Assembly (NCBI RefSeq): GCF_003718715.1
Contig: NZ_CP033465.1
Span: 1,054,001-1,118,000 of the forward strand
Length of the DNA: 64,000 nt
Source of the DNA: Clostridium sp. JN-1
Lineage (GTDB): Bacteria; Bacillota; Clostridia; Clostridiales; Clostridiaceae
Direction: 5' to 3'
Shown: positions 1 through 7,012 of the stretch, one piece after another
Position numbering within the stretch: the first letter of the stretch is position 1
Layout of the letters: each line of letters starts with the position of its first letter
The notes under the pieces: model-generated
The model's input: only the letters and a program-made list of their open reading frames with translations
What the model was told of the DNA's origin: nothing
Database searches by the model: none
Position numbers and translations under genes: made by a program

Positions 1-167
1 CACTATCAATTATAATGAGTCAGTCAAAGGCACAGACAGCAGCTAGTATAGCAGTAATGAAAATGGCTATGGATACTGGTAAGGAAAATGCTGTACAGAT
101 GACAGAAATGATGAAGAATGTTGCAGTAGACCCTAATCTCGGTAATCACATAGATGTTAGTGCCTAA
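1..167 (+). CDS. YjfB-like putative motility protein, 3' end only
   Basis: The reading frame is open from the window edge (first full codon at 3) to a TAA at 165-167, giving 54 residues that begin LSIIMSQSKAQTAAS and end HIDVSA. The N-terminal pattern (S-I-x-MSQSK-x-Q-x-x-AS-x-AVMK-x-AMD) fits the short YjfB family (about 55-65 residues) found near flagellar genes in Bacillus and Clostridium. The family's function is not established. Only a few N-terminal residues seem to be missing at the left edge. The stop codon shares its last A with the ATG of the next gene (TAATG), so the two are probably translationally coupled. Confidence 0.7.
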   Translation, partial: LSIIMSQSKAQTAASIAVMKMAMDTGKENAVQMTEMMKNVAVDPNLGNHIDVSA

Positions 168-424
168 TGCAGATGGATGAAAAAGAAGAACTAAAGCAAG
201 AATTACAGCAGGAACTGCAGTGGGTTCAGTATAGGCAGAAGATTTTGGACATAATGAAGGAAAAGCTACTGCAAATGAAGCAACTAGCACGGAAGGCTAA
301 GCAGGCTAATCTTACTGCAGGAGAGCTGGAAGAAATAAATGCTAGGCTAAACAACTTAGCAACACAGGTTAGAGCATTAGATGTAGAAAGCAGAAGAACA
401 GAAGATGGAAAAATATTAGAATGA
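167..424 (+). CDS. Small coiled-coil protein of unknown function
   Basis: This 85-residue protein starts at the ATG overlapping the upstream YjfB-like stop; a second in-frame ATG lies two codons later at 173. It is highly charged, rich in Lys, Glu and Gln, and has long heptad-like runs over nearly all its length, so a helical coiled coil is likely. There is no signal peptide or membrane segment. I do not recognise the family. Position after a motility-associated gene suggests a flagellum-related chaperone or accessory role, which is inference. A degraded copy of its first codons appears at 2985-3012, so this gene has been duplicated locally. Confidence 0.6.
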   Translation: MQMDEKEELKQELQQELQWVQYRQKILDIMKEKLLQMKQLARKAKQANLTAGELEEINARLNNLATQVRALDVESRRTEDGKILE

Positions 425-519
425 GCGCTAATGGCCGGGAAGCAGCTAGTGGTGCTCATTTTGCTATGGGGGCTATTCCTATTTTTAGAGCAAACAGGGC
501 ACAGTTTTTACCCCAATAG
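421..519 (+). CDS. Possible 32-residue ORF, coupled to the preceding gene
   Basis: An ATG at 421 overlaps the preceding stop as ATGA and opens a 32-codon frame ending at 517-519. The peptide starts MSANGREAASGAHFAMG. There is no independent ribosome binding site, so expression would depend on coupling. It resembles no family I know and may be chance or the scrap of a longer gene, since the DNA just downstream (562-673) is gene debris. Confidence 0.22.
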   Translation: MSANGREAASGAHFAMGAIPIFRANRAQFLPQ

Positions 520-561
520 TTTTCCCGAAGTAGAAGTAGAGTGTATCTGCAGCTGCCATTG

Positions 562-673
562 TTATTAAAATTAAAAATAAGGTATAGTGAAAAACATAAG
601 TATAAATAGTTCACGTAATATAGACTCGGATTTTGATGTAAAAATGGGTTTTTCAAAAGAAGATTATTGTTAA
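562..673 (+). pseudogene. Decayed fragment of an AAA-ATPase/nuclease-like gene
   Basis: Conceptual translation from 562 gives LLKLKIRYSEKHKY; after a one-base shift near 602-606 it continues NSSRNIDSDFDVKMGFSKED and stops at 671-673. This aligns without gaps to the middle of the intact gene at 759-2342, which reads SLKIKIRPDEEHKYNS followed by PWNIASDFDVDMSFCKEE. The fragment therefore derives from a paralogue lacking both ends and carrying a frameshift. It sits about 85 bp upstream of the intact copy, which suggests a former tandem pair or replacement of one copy by another. Confidence 0.72.
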
Positions 674-758
674 ATATTAAAAGAAAACTTTATAGTTTCT
701 TTTTGTTTAAATGAAAATTAAATATGGTAAAATATATAGCATAAGGGGTGTGAGTTTT

Positions 759-2342
759 TTGGAAAAGGAATTTAACATTACAGGAACTTGTATACCACAT
801 ATGCATTATATGGTTGATACTTCAAATAAGATAGATAAAATAATTAAGTTAATACAAAAAGGAAAGTATTTCATAATAAATAGACCAAGGCAGTATGGAA
901 AGACTACAACTTTATTTTTACTTAATAAAAGACTTAGGGCAGATGAAAATTATTTACCTATAAAAATAAGCTTTGAAGGTATTGGAGATTCTGTTTTTGA
1001 AAATGAAGAAGGTTTTTCGAAAGCTTTTTTACAAATAATAGAGAGAAGTTTAATGTTAAACAATAAAAATTTATCAGATTTTCTGAAAAAAGAGAGAGTT
1101 AAGGTTCAAAATTTAAATGATTTATCAAATGTAATAACTGAATTGGTTATGAAGGCAGATAAAAAGGTAGTTTTAATGATAGATGAAGTTGATAAGAGCA
1201 GTAACAATCAACTTTTTCTAAGTTTCTTGGGAATGCTTAGAAATAAGTATTTACAGAGAAATGAAGGAGAGGATGTTACTTTTCACAGTGTAATATTGGC
1301 AGGTGTACATGACGTGAAGAGTTTAAAAATAAAAATAAGACCTGATGAAGAGCATAAATATAATAGCCCATGGAATATAGCTTCTGATTTTGATGTGGAT
1401 ATGAGCTTTTGTAAGGAAGAAATAGAAACAATGTTAGATGAATATATAAAGGATAAAGGAGTAAGGCTTGATAAACAGTATTTTTCAGAAAGGCTGTATT
1501 TCTATACTTCGGGTTATCCTTTCTTAGTAAGTAAGCTTTGCAAGATAATAGATGAGAAAATAATGCTAGAAGGTGAACTTGAGTGGAAAAAGGAATATAT
1601 GGATATGGCTGTAAAGAAACTTTTAAATGATGATAATACAAACTTCCAGAGTTTAATCAAAAATATTGAAAATAATAGTAAACTAAAAGAAATGATAAAG
1701 AGTTTACTTATAGATGGAAATAAAATTAACTACAATATAAATAATCCCATTATAAATATGGGAATGCTTTATGGAATATTTAAAAATGAAGATAATAACT
1801 TAAAAATAAATAATAGGATATATGAGCAGGTAATTTATGATTACATGAGTTCTTTAATAGAAACTTCAACTGATGTGAGCTTTTACAACGAAAGGTCGAA
1901 TTTTATAAAAGAAGATGGAAATCTTGATGTAAAAGAGATACTTTTAAAATTCCAGCAGTTTATGAAACATGAGTATTCGGAAAAAAGGAAGACATTTTTG
2001 GAGGCAGATGGCAGATTGTTGTTTTTAGCTTTTATAAGTCCCATAATAAATGGCACAGGTTTTGCCTTTAAAGAAGTGCAGGGCGGAGAAGAAAAGCGTT
2101 TTGACATAGTTATAACTTATAATAAAAAAATGTATATATTAGAACTTAAAATATGGCATGGTGAAGAATACCATGAAAAAGGACTTATTCAGCTGGCACA
2201 GTATTTGGAACAGTACAGCCTGGATACAGGATATCTGTTAATATTTGACTTTAGAAATCTTAAAGGTGAAGCTGGAAAAGTGAATGAAACTAGTGTTAAT
2301 ATAGGCAGCATGGAAAAGAATATAGTGGAAGTTTACTGCTAG
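759..2342 (+). CDS. AAA-ATPase-like protein with C-terminal PD-(D/E)XK nuclease-like domain
   Basis: I chose the TTG at 759 because it follows AAGGGGTG at a good distance; the upstream ATG at 711 has no such site. The 527-residue protein has an N-terminal predicted ATPase domain of the PF09820 type, with a P-loop near residues 42-50 (RPRQYGKTT) and a Walker B near 140 (VVLMIDEVD). The C-terminal 90 residues fit the PD-(D/E)XK family often annotated DUF1703/PDDEXK_9: Asp in RFDIVI, then ELK, then a Gln-containing helix (IQLAQYLEQY). Such genes are multicopy in clostridia, archaea and Bacteroidetes. Their role is unknown, with mobility or defence proposed. There is no membrane segment. A REP-like palindrome follows 8 bp after the stop. 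Confidence 0.78.
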   Translation: MEKEFNITGTCIPHMHYMVDTSNKIDKIIKLIQKGKYFIINRPRQYGKTTTLFLLNKRLRADENYLPIKISFEGIGDSVFENEEGFSKAFLQIIERSLMLNNKNLSDFLKKERVKVQNLNDLSNVITELVMKADKKVVLMIDEVDKSSNNQLFLSFLGMLRNKYLQRNEGEDVTFHSVILAGVHDVKSLKIKIRPDEEHKYNSPWNIASDFDVDMSFCKEEIETMLDEYIKDKGVRLDKQYFSERLYFYTSGYPFLVSKLCKIIDEKIMLEGELEWKKEYMDMAVKKLLNDDNTNFQSLIKNIENNSKLKEMIKSLLIDGNKINYNINNPIINMGMLYGIFKNEDNNLKINNRIYEQVIYDYMSSLIETSTDVSFYNERSNFIKEDGNLDVKEILLKFQQFMKHEYSEKRKTFLEADGRLLFLAFISPIINGTGFAFKEVQGGEEKRFDIVITYNKKMYILELKIWHGEEYHEKGLIQLAQYLEQYSLDTGYLLIFDFRNLKGEAGKVNETSVNIGSMEKNIVEVYC

Positions 2343-2350
2343 AATATTTT

Positions 2351-2375
2351 CACCCCAGGGGTGAAAATTTTGGAA
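2351..2375 (+). repeat. REP-like palindrome (copy 1), upstream of RAYT
   Basis: The core CACCCCAGGGGTG at 2351-2363 is followed by the family tail (AAAATTTTGGAAAA). It lies between the AAA-ATPase-like gene and the transposase gene, in the same orientation as copies 2-4. Confidence 0.8.
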
Positions 2376-2412
2376 AATGGCAATAATCAATAACACAAGG
2401 AGGTTTTTGATT

Positions 2413-2970
2413 ATGCCAACGACGATAAGAAAATGGTATCCTGGTGCAAGTTATCATGTTACTGTAAGGGGGAATCGTAGAGATAATATATTTAAAGGTA
2501 GAGCAGATTTTTTATACTATTTAAATTTACTTGAAGAAACTTTAGAATATTATATATATGATAAATATGAAATAATGAGTTATTGCTTAATGAGTAACCA
2601 TGTTCATTTATTGATTAAAGCGAGCGAAAAACCTTTGGGACAATTTATGGGTAGAATAAGCAGTAAATATGCAAAATACTATAATAGAAAATATAATTAT
2701 GTTGGGCATCTATTTCAAGGTAGATATTATTCGGAAATCATAAAGTCAGATGCACAAATGCTTGAAACAAGTAGATATATACATCTGAATCCAGTCAGGG
2801 CTAAAATAGTTGAAAAGCCTGAAGCTTATGAATGGAGCAGCTATTCTATGTATATTGGTGAGGAGAAAGAAAAACTAATCTGCAGCGAACTACTGTTATC
2901 TTATTTTAAGGGCAATATCGAAAACAGAAAATTATATAGAAGATTTGTTGAGAGTACCCCAGGGGTGTAA
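2413..2970 (+). CDS. REP-associated tyrosine transposase (RAYT, Y1_Tnp/IS200-like)
   Basis: The ATG at 2413 follows AAGGAGG at 2397-2403 and gives 185 residues. The HUH metal-binding motif is H63-V-H65 in SNHVHLLI, and the likely catalytic tyrosine is Y122 in SRYIHLNPVRA. GHLFQGRY at 98-105 is typical of RAYT proteins rather than true IS200 TnpA. Family members nick single-stranded DNA at hairpins and are linked to the spread of REP sequences. Here the gene has REP-like palindromes on both sides. Its last five codons and stop (STPGV-stop) lie inside the downstream copy, so the protein's end is encoded by the repeat. All catalytic motifs are intact. No IS200-type ends other than the palindromes are visible. 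Confidence 0.88.
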   Translation: MPTTIRKWYPGASYHVTVRGNRRDNIFKGRADFLYYLNLLEETLEYYIYDKYEIMSYCLMSNHVHLLIKASEKPLGQFMGRISSKYAKYYNRKYNYVGHLFQGRYYSEIIKSDAQMLETSRYIHLNPVRAKIVEKPEAYEWSSYSMYIGEEKEKLICSELLLSYFKGNIENRKLYRRFVESTPGV

Positions 2971-2980
2971 ATTCTGGAAA
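2955..2980 (+). repeat. REP-like palindrome (copy 2), overlapping the RAYT stop
   Basis: The core ACCCCAGGGGT at 2956-2966 is followed by GTAAATTCTGGAAA. The core encodes Thr-Pro-Gly-Val and the TAA of the transposase gene, so the repeat forms the 3' end of the coding sequence. Confidence 0.82.
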
Positions 2981-2984
2981 TTAA

Positions 2985-3012
2985 GATAAAAAGAAGAACT
3001 AAAACAAGAATC
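2985..3012 (+). other. Degraded duplicate of the 5' end of the coiled-coil gene at 167
   Basis: The stretch translates KEELKQES just after an in-frame stop. At nucleotide level it matches 177-205, the first codons of the coiled-coil gene, with few differences over about 28 bases. The frame continues only to a TAA near 3045, so it is a remnant and not a gene. It lies between two REP-like copies, suggesting that DNA near the repeats has been duplicated and shuffled. Confidence 0.45.
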
Positions 3013-3063
3013 ATATGATATAATTAATAAAAGTGAATATTTTTAATATGGGTGATTAAAAAT

Positions 3064-3083
3064 TACCCCAGGGGTGTAGTTTG
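3064..3083 (+). repeat. REP-like palindrome (copy 3), upstream of the epimerase
   Basis: The core ACCCCAGGGGT lies at 3065-3075, followed by a diverged tail (GTAGTTTG). It ends about 20 bp before the epimerase ribosome binding site. Confidence 0.7.
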
Positions 3084-3106
3084 TTTATGAGGGGAGAGAT
3101 AAATAT

Positions 3107-4123
3107 ATGAATATGTTAGTTACTGGAGGAGCTGGATTTATAGGACGCTGGGTAGTAAAAAAACTATTAGATGATGGTCATAAAGTTGTGGCATTTGATA
3201 ATTTATCTAATGGAAGACTTGAAAATATAAAAGAGTTTAAAGGCAGTGACAATTTTAAATTTATAGGTGGAGATATAAGGGATAGGAATAAACTAGATGA
3301 AGTATTTAAAGAAAAGTTTGACATAATATATCATTTAGCTTCATCTATAGATGTTCAAGATAGTATAGACGATCCGGAAACTACTTTTAACAATGATACT
3401 GTAGGCACATTTAACATACTTGAAAGAGCTAAAACACAAATGTTTGGCAAAAATGGCAGGTTAAGTGGAGATGAATGGATTTTAGATTCTATGGAAGATA
3501 CATACCCATGTAAAGTTGTTTTTATAAGTACTTGTACAGTTTATAGTGCAGCAGAAGATAAAAAGCTAGATGAAAAGTGTCCTGTTAAACCACTTTCCCC
3601 TTATGTTGGAAGTAAGATAGCAGCAGAAAATATGGTACTTTCTTATTTTAACGCATATAAGCTTCCAGCAGTAGTAGTAAGACCTTTTAATACTTATGGA
3701 CCATTTCAAAAAGCCAATGGTGAAGGTGGAGTAGTTGCCATATTTATAAGCAATTTGCTGCGCGGCAGAAATATAAATATATATGGTTCTGGTGAACAAA
3801 CTAGGGATCTTCTCTACGTTAAAGATTGTGTAAAATTTATAGCTATGGCAGGATATTCTGAAAGGGCTAATGGTGAGATAATTAATGTTGGTACTGGAAA
3901 GGATGTTACTATAAATAAATTAGCTGAAGTAATTACAAAAAATAAAGTTAAAATAAAACATACAAAACATAATCATCCTCATGGTGAAATTATGAGATTA
4001 AGATGTAATTATGATAAAGCAAAAAATCTTATCAATTGGGAACCAGAATATACTTTGGAAAGAGGAATTGAAGAAAGTAAAGAGTGGATGAAAGGAACTT
4101 TTTTAATTACCCCAGGGGTGTAA
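3107..4123 (+). CDS. NAD-dependent sugar-nucleotide epimerase/dehydratase (extended SDR)
   Basis: The ATG at 3107 follows GGGGAGAG, and the protein is 338 residues. It has the N-terminal Rossmann motif GGAGFIG (residues 7-13), DNLSNG after beta-2, the catalytic Ser/Thr region ISTCTVYS and the YxxxK pair in YVGSK. This is the extended short-chain dehydrogenase family that includes UDP-galactose 4-epimerase and dTDP-glucose 4,6-dehydratase. The exact substrate cannot be read from sequence. Proximity to surface-protein and flagellin genes makes a role in flagellin or surface glycan synthesis plausible (inference). The last codons (ITPGV-stop) come from REP-like copy 4; the true family end is probably close to the EWMKGTF segment just before. 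Confidence 0.85.
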   Translation: MNMLVTGGAGFIGRWVVKKLLDDGHKVVAFDNLSNGRLENIKEFKGSDNFKFIGGDIRDRNKLDEVFKEKFDIIYHLASSIDVQDSIDDPETTFNNDTVGTFNILERAKTQMFGKNGRLSGDEWILDSMEDTYPCKVVFISTCTVYSAAEDKKLDEKCPVKPLSPYVGSKIAAENMVLSYFNAYKLPAVVVRPFNTYGPFQKANGEGGVVAIFISNLLRGRNINIYGSGEQTRDLLYVKDCVKFIAMAGYSERANGEIINVGTGKDVTINKLAEVITKNKVKIKHTKHNHPHGEIMRLRCNYDKAKNLINWEPEYTLERGIEESKEWMKGTFLITPGV

Positions 4124-4190
4124 ATATTGGAAAAAGTGGAACGTACCTAGGTACGTTCCACTTTTTCCAATATTTACACCCCTGGGGCAG
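4109..4190. repeat. Inverted REP-like pair forming a perfect 78-bp palindrome; convergent terminator
   Basis: Bases 4110-4148 are the exact reverse complement of 4149-4187, with CCCCAGGGG at each outer end and no loop at the centre (ACGTACCTAGGTACGT). The left half supplies the stop codon of the epimerase. The right half ends 5 bp before the stop of the opposite-strand SSB gene. RNA from either side would form a very long hairpin, so it probably ends both transcripts. In RAYT terminology it is a REPIN-like doublet. Confidence 0.88.
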
Positions 4191-4192
4191 CG

Positions 4193-4525
4193 TTATACTG
4201 CATTTTTCTTACTTTCTAGAAACTTTATGTTGTCAGCTTGAACTAATGTAAAGTATCTTTTGTTTCCGCTTTTATTTATGTAATTTCCAGTTGTTATCTT
4301 ACCGCTTATTCCTATTAGTTTACCTTTTGTAAGGTGCGGACATAATTTACTGGAATGGTTGCTCCAGTAGGCTACCTGAATAAAATCTGCTTCTCTAGTA
4401 CCATCTTTAGTGAAAAAATCTCTTTCTACGGCAAGTGTAAATCTTACAGCGCCCCTTTTGCTATTTTCCATTTGAAGGAGTTCGGCATCACGAGTAAGCC
4501 TTCCTATTAGCATTACCTTATTCAA
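4193..4525 (-). CDS. Short single-stranded DNA-binding protein (SSB/OB fold)
   Basis: The protein has 110 residues and a typical bacterial SSB start (MNKVMLIGRLTRDAEL), followed by ADFIQVAYWSNHSSKLCPHLTKG and a GKITTGNY strand. A TAGGAGGT site precedes the ATG at 4525. It is shorter than housekeeping SSB (about 145-175 residues) and stops just after the OB fold. The flexible linker and acidic DDDIPF-like tail that recruits partner proteins are missing. It is therefore probably an accessory SSB, as found in mobile elements or competence systems. It is followed by the 78-bp palindrome. Confidence 0.8.
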   Translation of the reverse strand: MNKVMLIGRLTRDAELLQMENSKRGAVRFTLAVERDFFTKDGTREADFIQVAYWSNHSSKLCPHLTKGKLIGISGKITTGNYINKSGNKRYFTLVQADNIKFLESKKNAV

Positions 4526-4584
4526 TTTAAGACCTCCTAATATGTTTTTTATAATTATGTCCCCATAATCAATAAATAAACATA

Positions 4585-6279
4585 TTAGAAAAAAGCTTTT
4601 TCAAAATTTGGTACATCCAATGGCTTCCCGAAGTAGTATCCTTGAACTTCATCACAATTTATACTTTTTAAAAAATTTAACTGATTTTCAGTTTCTACAC
4701 CTTCGCATATTATGTTTAAGTCTATATCGTGAGACAATATTGTTATAGATTTTATAATAGCCTTCTTTTTGTAGTCATTTTCTATGTCATCCATGAAACA
4801 CTTATCTATTTTTATAGTGTTAAGAGGCAAGTCTTTTAAATAATTTAATGAAGAATATCCTGTTCCAAAATCATCTAATGCTATTTTTACATTTATATCT
4901 TTTAAAGATTTTAAAAGGAGTGCTACTTTTTTTATATCTCTTATAGCTGTGCTTTCAGTTATTTCAAGTTCTAAAAATTTGGGGTCAAGTCCTGTTTCAT
5001 TTAAAATGCTTTGAACCGTGCTTATAAAGTTTACTTCTTCTAGCTGCTTTTCGGCAGCATTTACAGATACTTTTAAAGGATAAGAGGTTTTCTTATGCCA
5101 TATTTTCATTTGTTCACAGGCTTTTTTTAAAACAAATTCACCTATTGGAACTATAAGGCCTGTACTTTCTGCTGTTGGTATAAAATCTGATGGCATTATC
5201 ATTGTGCCATCTGGTTTAATCCACCTTAGGAGAGCTTCTACTCCTATAAGTTTATTATTGTTTATATTTACTTGAGGCTGGTAGAAAACTTCAAATTCAT
5301 TATTCTTTAGTGCTAATTTTAAACTATTTTCTAATTTTGCATTTTCCAAAGTTTCGGAAAATATAACATTACTGTATATTGTATAATTGTTTTTAGAACA
5401 ATTTTTTGTATAATACATTGCACTACTTGCATAGTTTAGAAGTTTATTCATGTCACTTGAATGATCTGGAAATATGCTTACACCAATAGTTGTATTTATA
5501 GAAAGAGGTATATTCTTAATTGTAAAAGTATAGTCATTTAAAACCTTATATAAACTTTCCATAAATGCTTCTAAAGTATGTTTATATTTTGTATCTTTTA
5601 TTATGAATATAAATTCATCACCAGAGTACCTATACAGCTTATGCCCTTTATCTTGAAATTTTTTGAAAACTTTTGATACTTCATTTAAGAACATATCACC
5701 TATATCATGACCTAGGGTATCGTTTATTATTTTTAAATTATCTATATCCATGAAGATTAAAAAAAATCTATTTTCTCCGCTGCATAAAGTTTTTAAGTCC
5801 TTTTTTAACATATTGTTATTCGGAAGATTAGTTAGGCTGTCATAATATGCTATTTTGTATAATTTATCTTGCCACTTCTTTTTTTCGGTAACATCTATTA
5901 TACAACCTATCAGTCTAACAGGGATACCATCTGAATTATAAAAGATTTTGCAATAACACTTTATCCAAGTATAGTTTTTATCAGGCCGTAAAACTTTACA
6001 TTCACAGCTAAATTGATCTTTATTATTTTCAATAGAATCATTTAAAACTTTTAAAAAAGTTCCTTTAACGCTAACTTTTAGTGAATTTATTAAATTCATA
6101 TAAGTTTTTTCACTATACCCAAGTATCTCCAAAGAGCTTTGAGAAAAATATATAACATTGCTTAATAGATCCCATTCGCATATTCCTTGCTTCGATACTG
6201 AAAAAATAGATTCAAAATCATCAACTTCAAAATGTGAAATCCTTTTAAATTTGTATGTTGGTTTCGTTTTGTACTTCAT
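4585..6279 (-). CDS. PAS-GGDEF-EAL c-di-GMP turnover protein
   Basis: The 564-residue protein is cytoplasmic, with no membrane segment. A PAS sensor domain occupies about residues 25-135 (ending IIDVTEKK), GGDEF about 140-300 and EAL about 315-560. The GGDEF signature is SGDEF at 219-223, a one-residue change also seen in active cyclases, and I see no RxxD inhibitory site just before it. The EAL domain looks intact: EALLRW at 348, a TES loop, DDFGTG near 455, and the conserved Lys and Glu regions (IKID, CEGVET). Hydrolysis of c-di-GMP is therefore likely and synthesis possible. It reads away from the flagellar genes, whose PilZ protein at 34343 would sense the same messenger. Confidence 0.88.
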   Translation of the reverse strand: MKYKTKPTYKFKRISHFEVDDFESIFSVSKQGICEWDLLSNVIYFSQSSLEILGYSEKTYMNLINSLKVSVKGTFLKVLNDSIENNKDQFSCECKVLRPDKNYTWIKCYCKIFYNSDGIPVRLIGCIIDVTEKKKWQDKLYKIAYYDSLTNLPNNNMLKKDLKTLCSGENRFFLIFMDIDNLKIINDTLGHDIGDMFLNEVSKVFKKFQDKGHKLYRYSGDEFIFIIKDTKYKHTLEAFMESLYKVLNDYTFTIKNIPLSINTTIGVSIFPDHSSDMNKLLNYASSAMYYTKNCSKNNYTIYSNVIFSETLENAKLENSLKLALKNNEFEVFYQPQVNINNNKLIGVEALLRWIKPDGTMIMPSDFIPTAESTGLIVPIGEFVLKKACEQMKIWHKKTSYPLKVSVNAAEKQLEEVNFISTVQSILNETGLDPKFLELEITESTAIRDIKKVALLLKSLKDINVKIALDDFGTGYSSLNYLKDLPLNTIKIDKCFMDDIENDYKKKAIIKSITILSHDIDLNIICEGVETENQLNFLKSINCDEVQGYYFGKPLDVPNFEKAFF

Positions 6280-6539
6280 GTAAAAACTCCTTTATAAGCT
6301 ATTGTTTATTAATTACTGCGTATGTTATATTTTAAGATTTGAACACTTATTTAAATTATAATATATATAACTATATTATTAAATAAAAATAAGGAATTTT
6401 ATGAGTTAGCGGCAAGTTAATCTAGATATGGGTACACATTTAAAATTACTTAGATATAATTGACAGTTTAGCCATTACATTGTTAAAATAAAATAAACAA
6501 TAAAATTATGATAGGATTATATTAAGGTGGGGTTGAGTA

Positions 6540-6878
6540 TTGGTTAAAGATGAAAAAGTACTTATTAGTAAGAAGTGTATAAATGATATTATATCTGGGT
6601 TGAGTTCTATAAAAGTTGTTTCAAAAGAAAAGAGTATAAAAAAAGAAGCAGAAAAACTGCTTAAATTAGTTCAAGATGAAATTAGTTTAGGTAATATGTC
6701 TCTAGAAGACAAAATAAAAGAAAAAATGAAAGAAACTAAAAATACAGATCCAGATATGAATGCAAACCTATATATTTTATATCGAAAGCTTATGAATAAT
6801 CAGATAACTCAAGAACAAGCTCTTAAATTATTTCAAATGTACGTTAAAATAGAACCTTATGAAAGTAAGGCGTTTTAG
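6540..6878 (+). CDS. Conserved-looking small protein of unknown function
   Basis: The TTG at 6540 follows AAGGTGGG, giving 112 residues. The protein is Lys- and Glu-rich, helical and soluble. The C-terminal half (LYRKLMNNQITQEQALKLF) looks like a short helical hairpin module that describes itself as a domain of about 40 residues. I cannot assign a family. It stands alone between the divergently transcribed GGDEF-EAL gene and a terminator at 6886-6929, so it is probably a single-gene unit. Confidence 0.6.
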   Translation: MVKDEKVLISKKCINDIISGLSSIKVVSKEKSIKKEAEKLLKLVQDEISLGNMSLEDKIKEKMKETKNTDPDMNANLYILYRKLMNNQITQEQALKLFQMYVKIEPYESKAF

Positions 6879-6885
6879 AAAGTTG

Positions 6886-6929
6886 AACCTATAAAGCTTT
6901 AATTCATGCTTTATAAGGTTTATTTTTCT
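6886..6929 (+). terminator. Rho-independent terminator after the small gene
   Basis: AACCTATAAAGC (6886-6897) pairs with GCTTTATAAGGTT (6908-6920) with one bulge, and is followed by TATTTTTCT. Confidence 0.75.
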
Positions 6930-6936
6930 CATCTAT

Positions 6937-6963
6937 TAAACTATATTTTTATTTCAACGATAA
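6937..6963 (+). promoter_or_regulatory. Probable SigD (sigma-28) promoter
   Basis: TAAA at 6937-6940 is followed by exactly 15 bases and then AACGATAA at 6956-6963. This matches the flagellar sigma-28 pattern TAAA-N15-GCCGATAT at TAAA and at CGATA. It lies about 50 bp before the surface-protein gene at 7013, immediately after a terminator. The sigma factor itself is encoded at 35025. Confidence 0.6.
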
Positions 6964-7012
6964 TAAGTGTACATTAATTAAATAAAATCATAGAAAGGAG
7001 ACTTTGAACTCA

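Noticed and set aside
219-223. Programmed frameshift in the coiled-coil gene
   Set aside because: A-rich runs occur, but the frame is open and ends normally, and no alternative frame extends the product.
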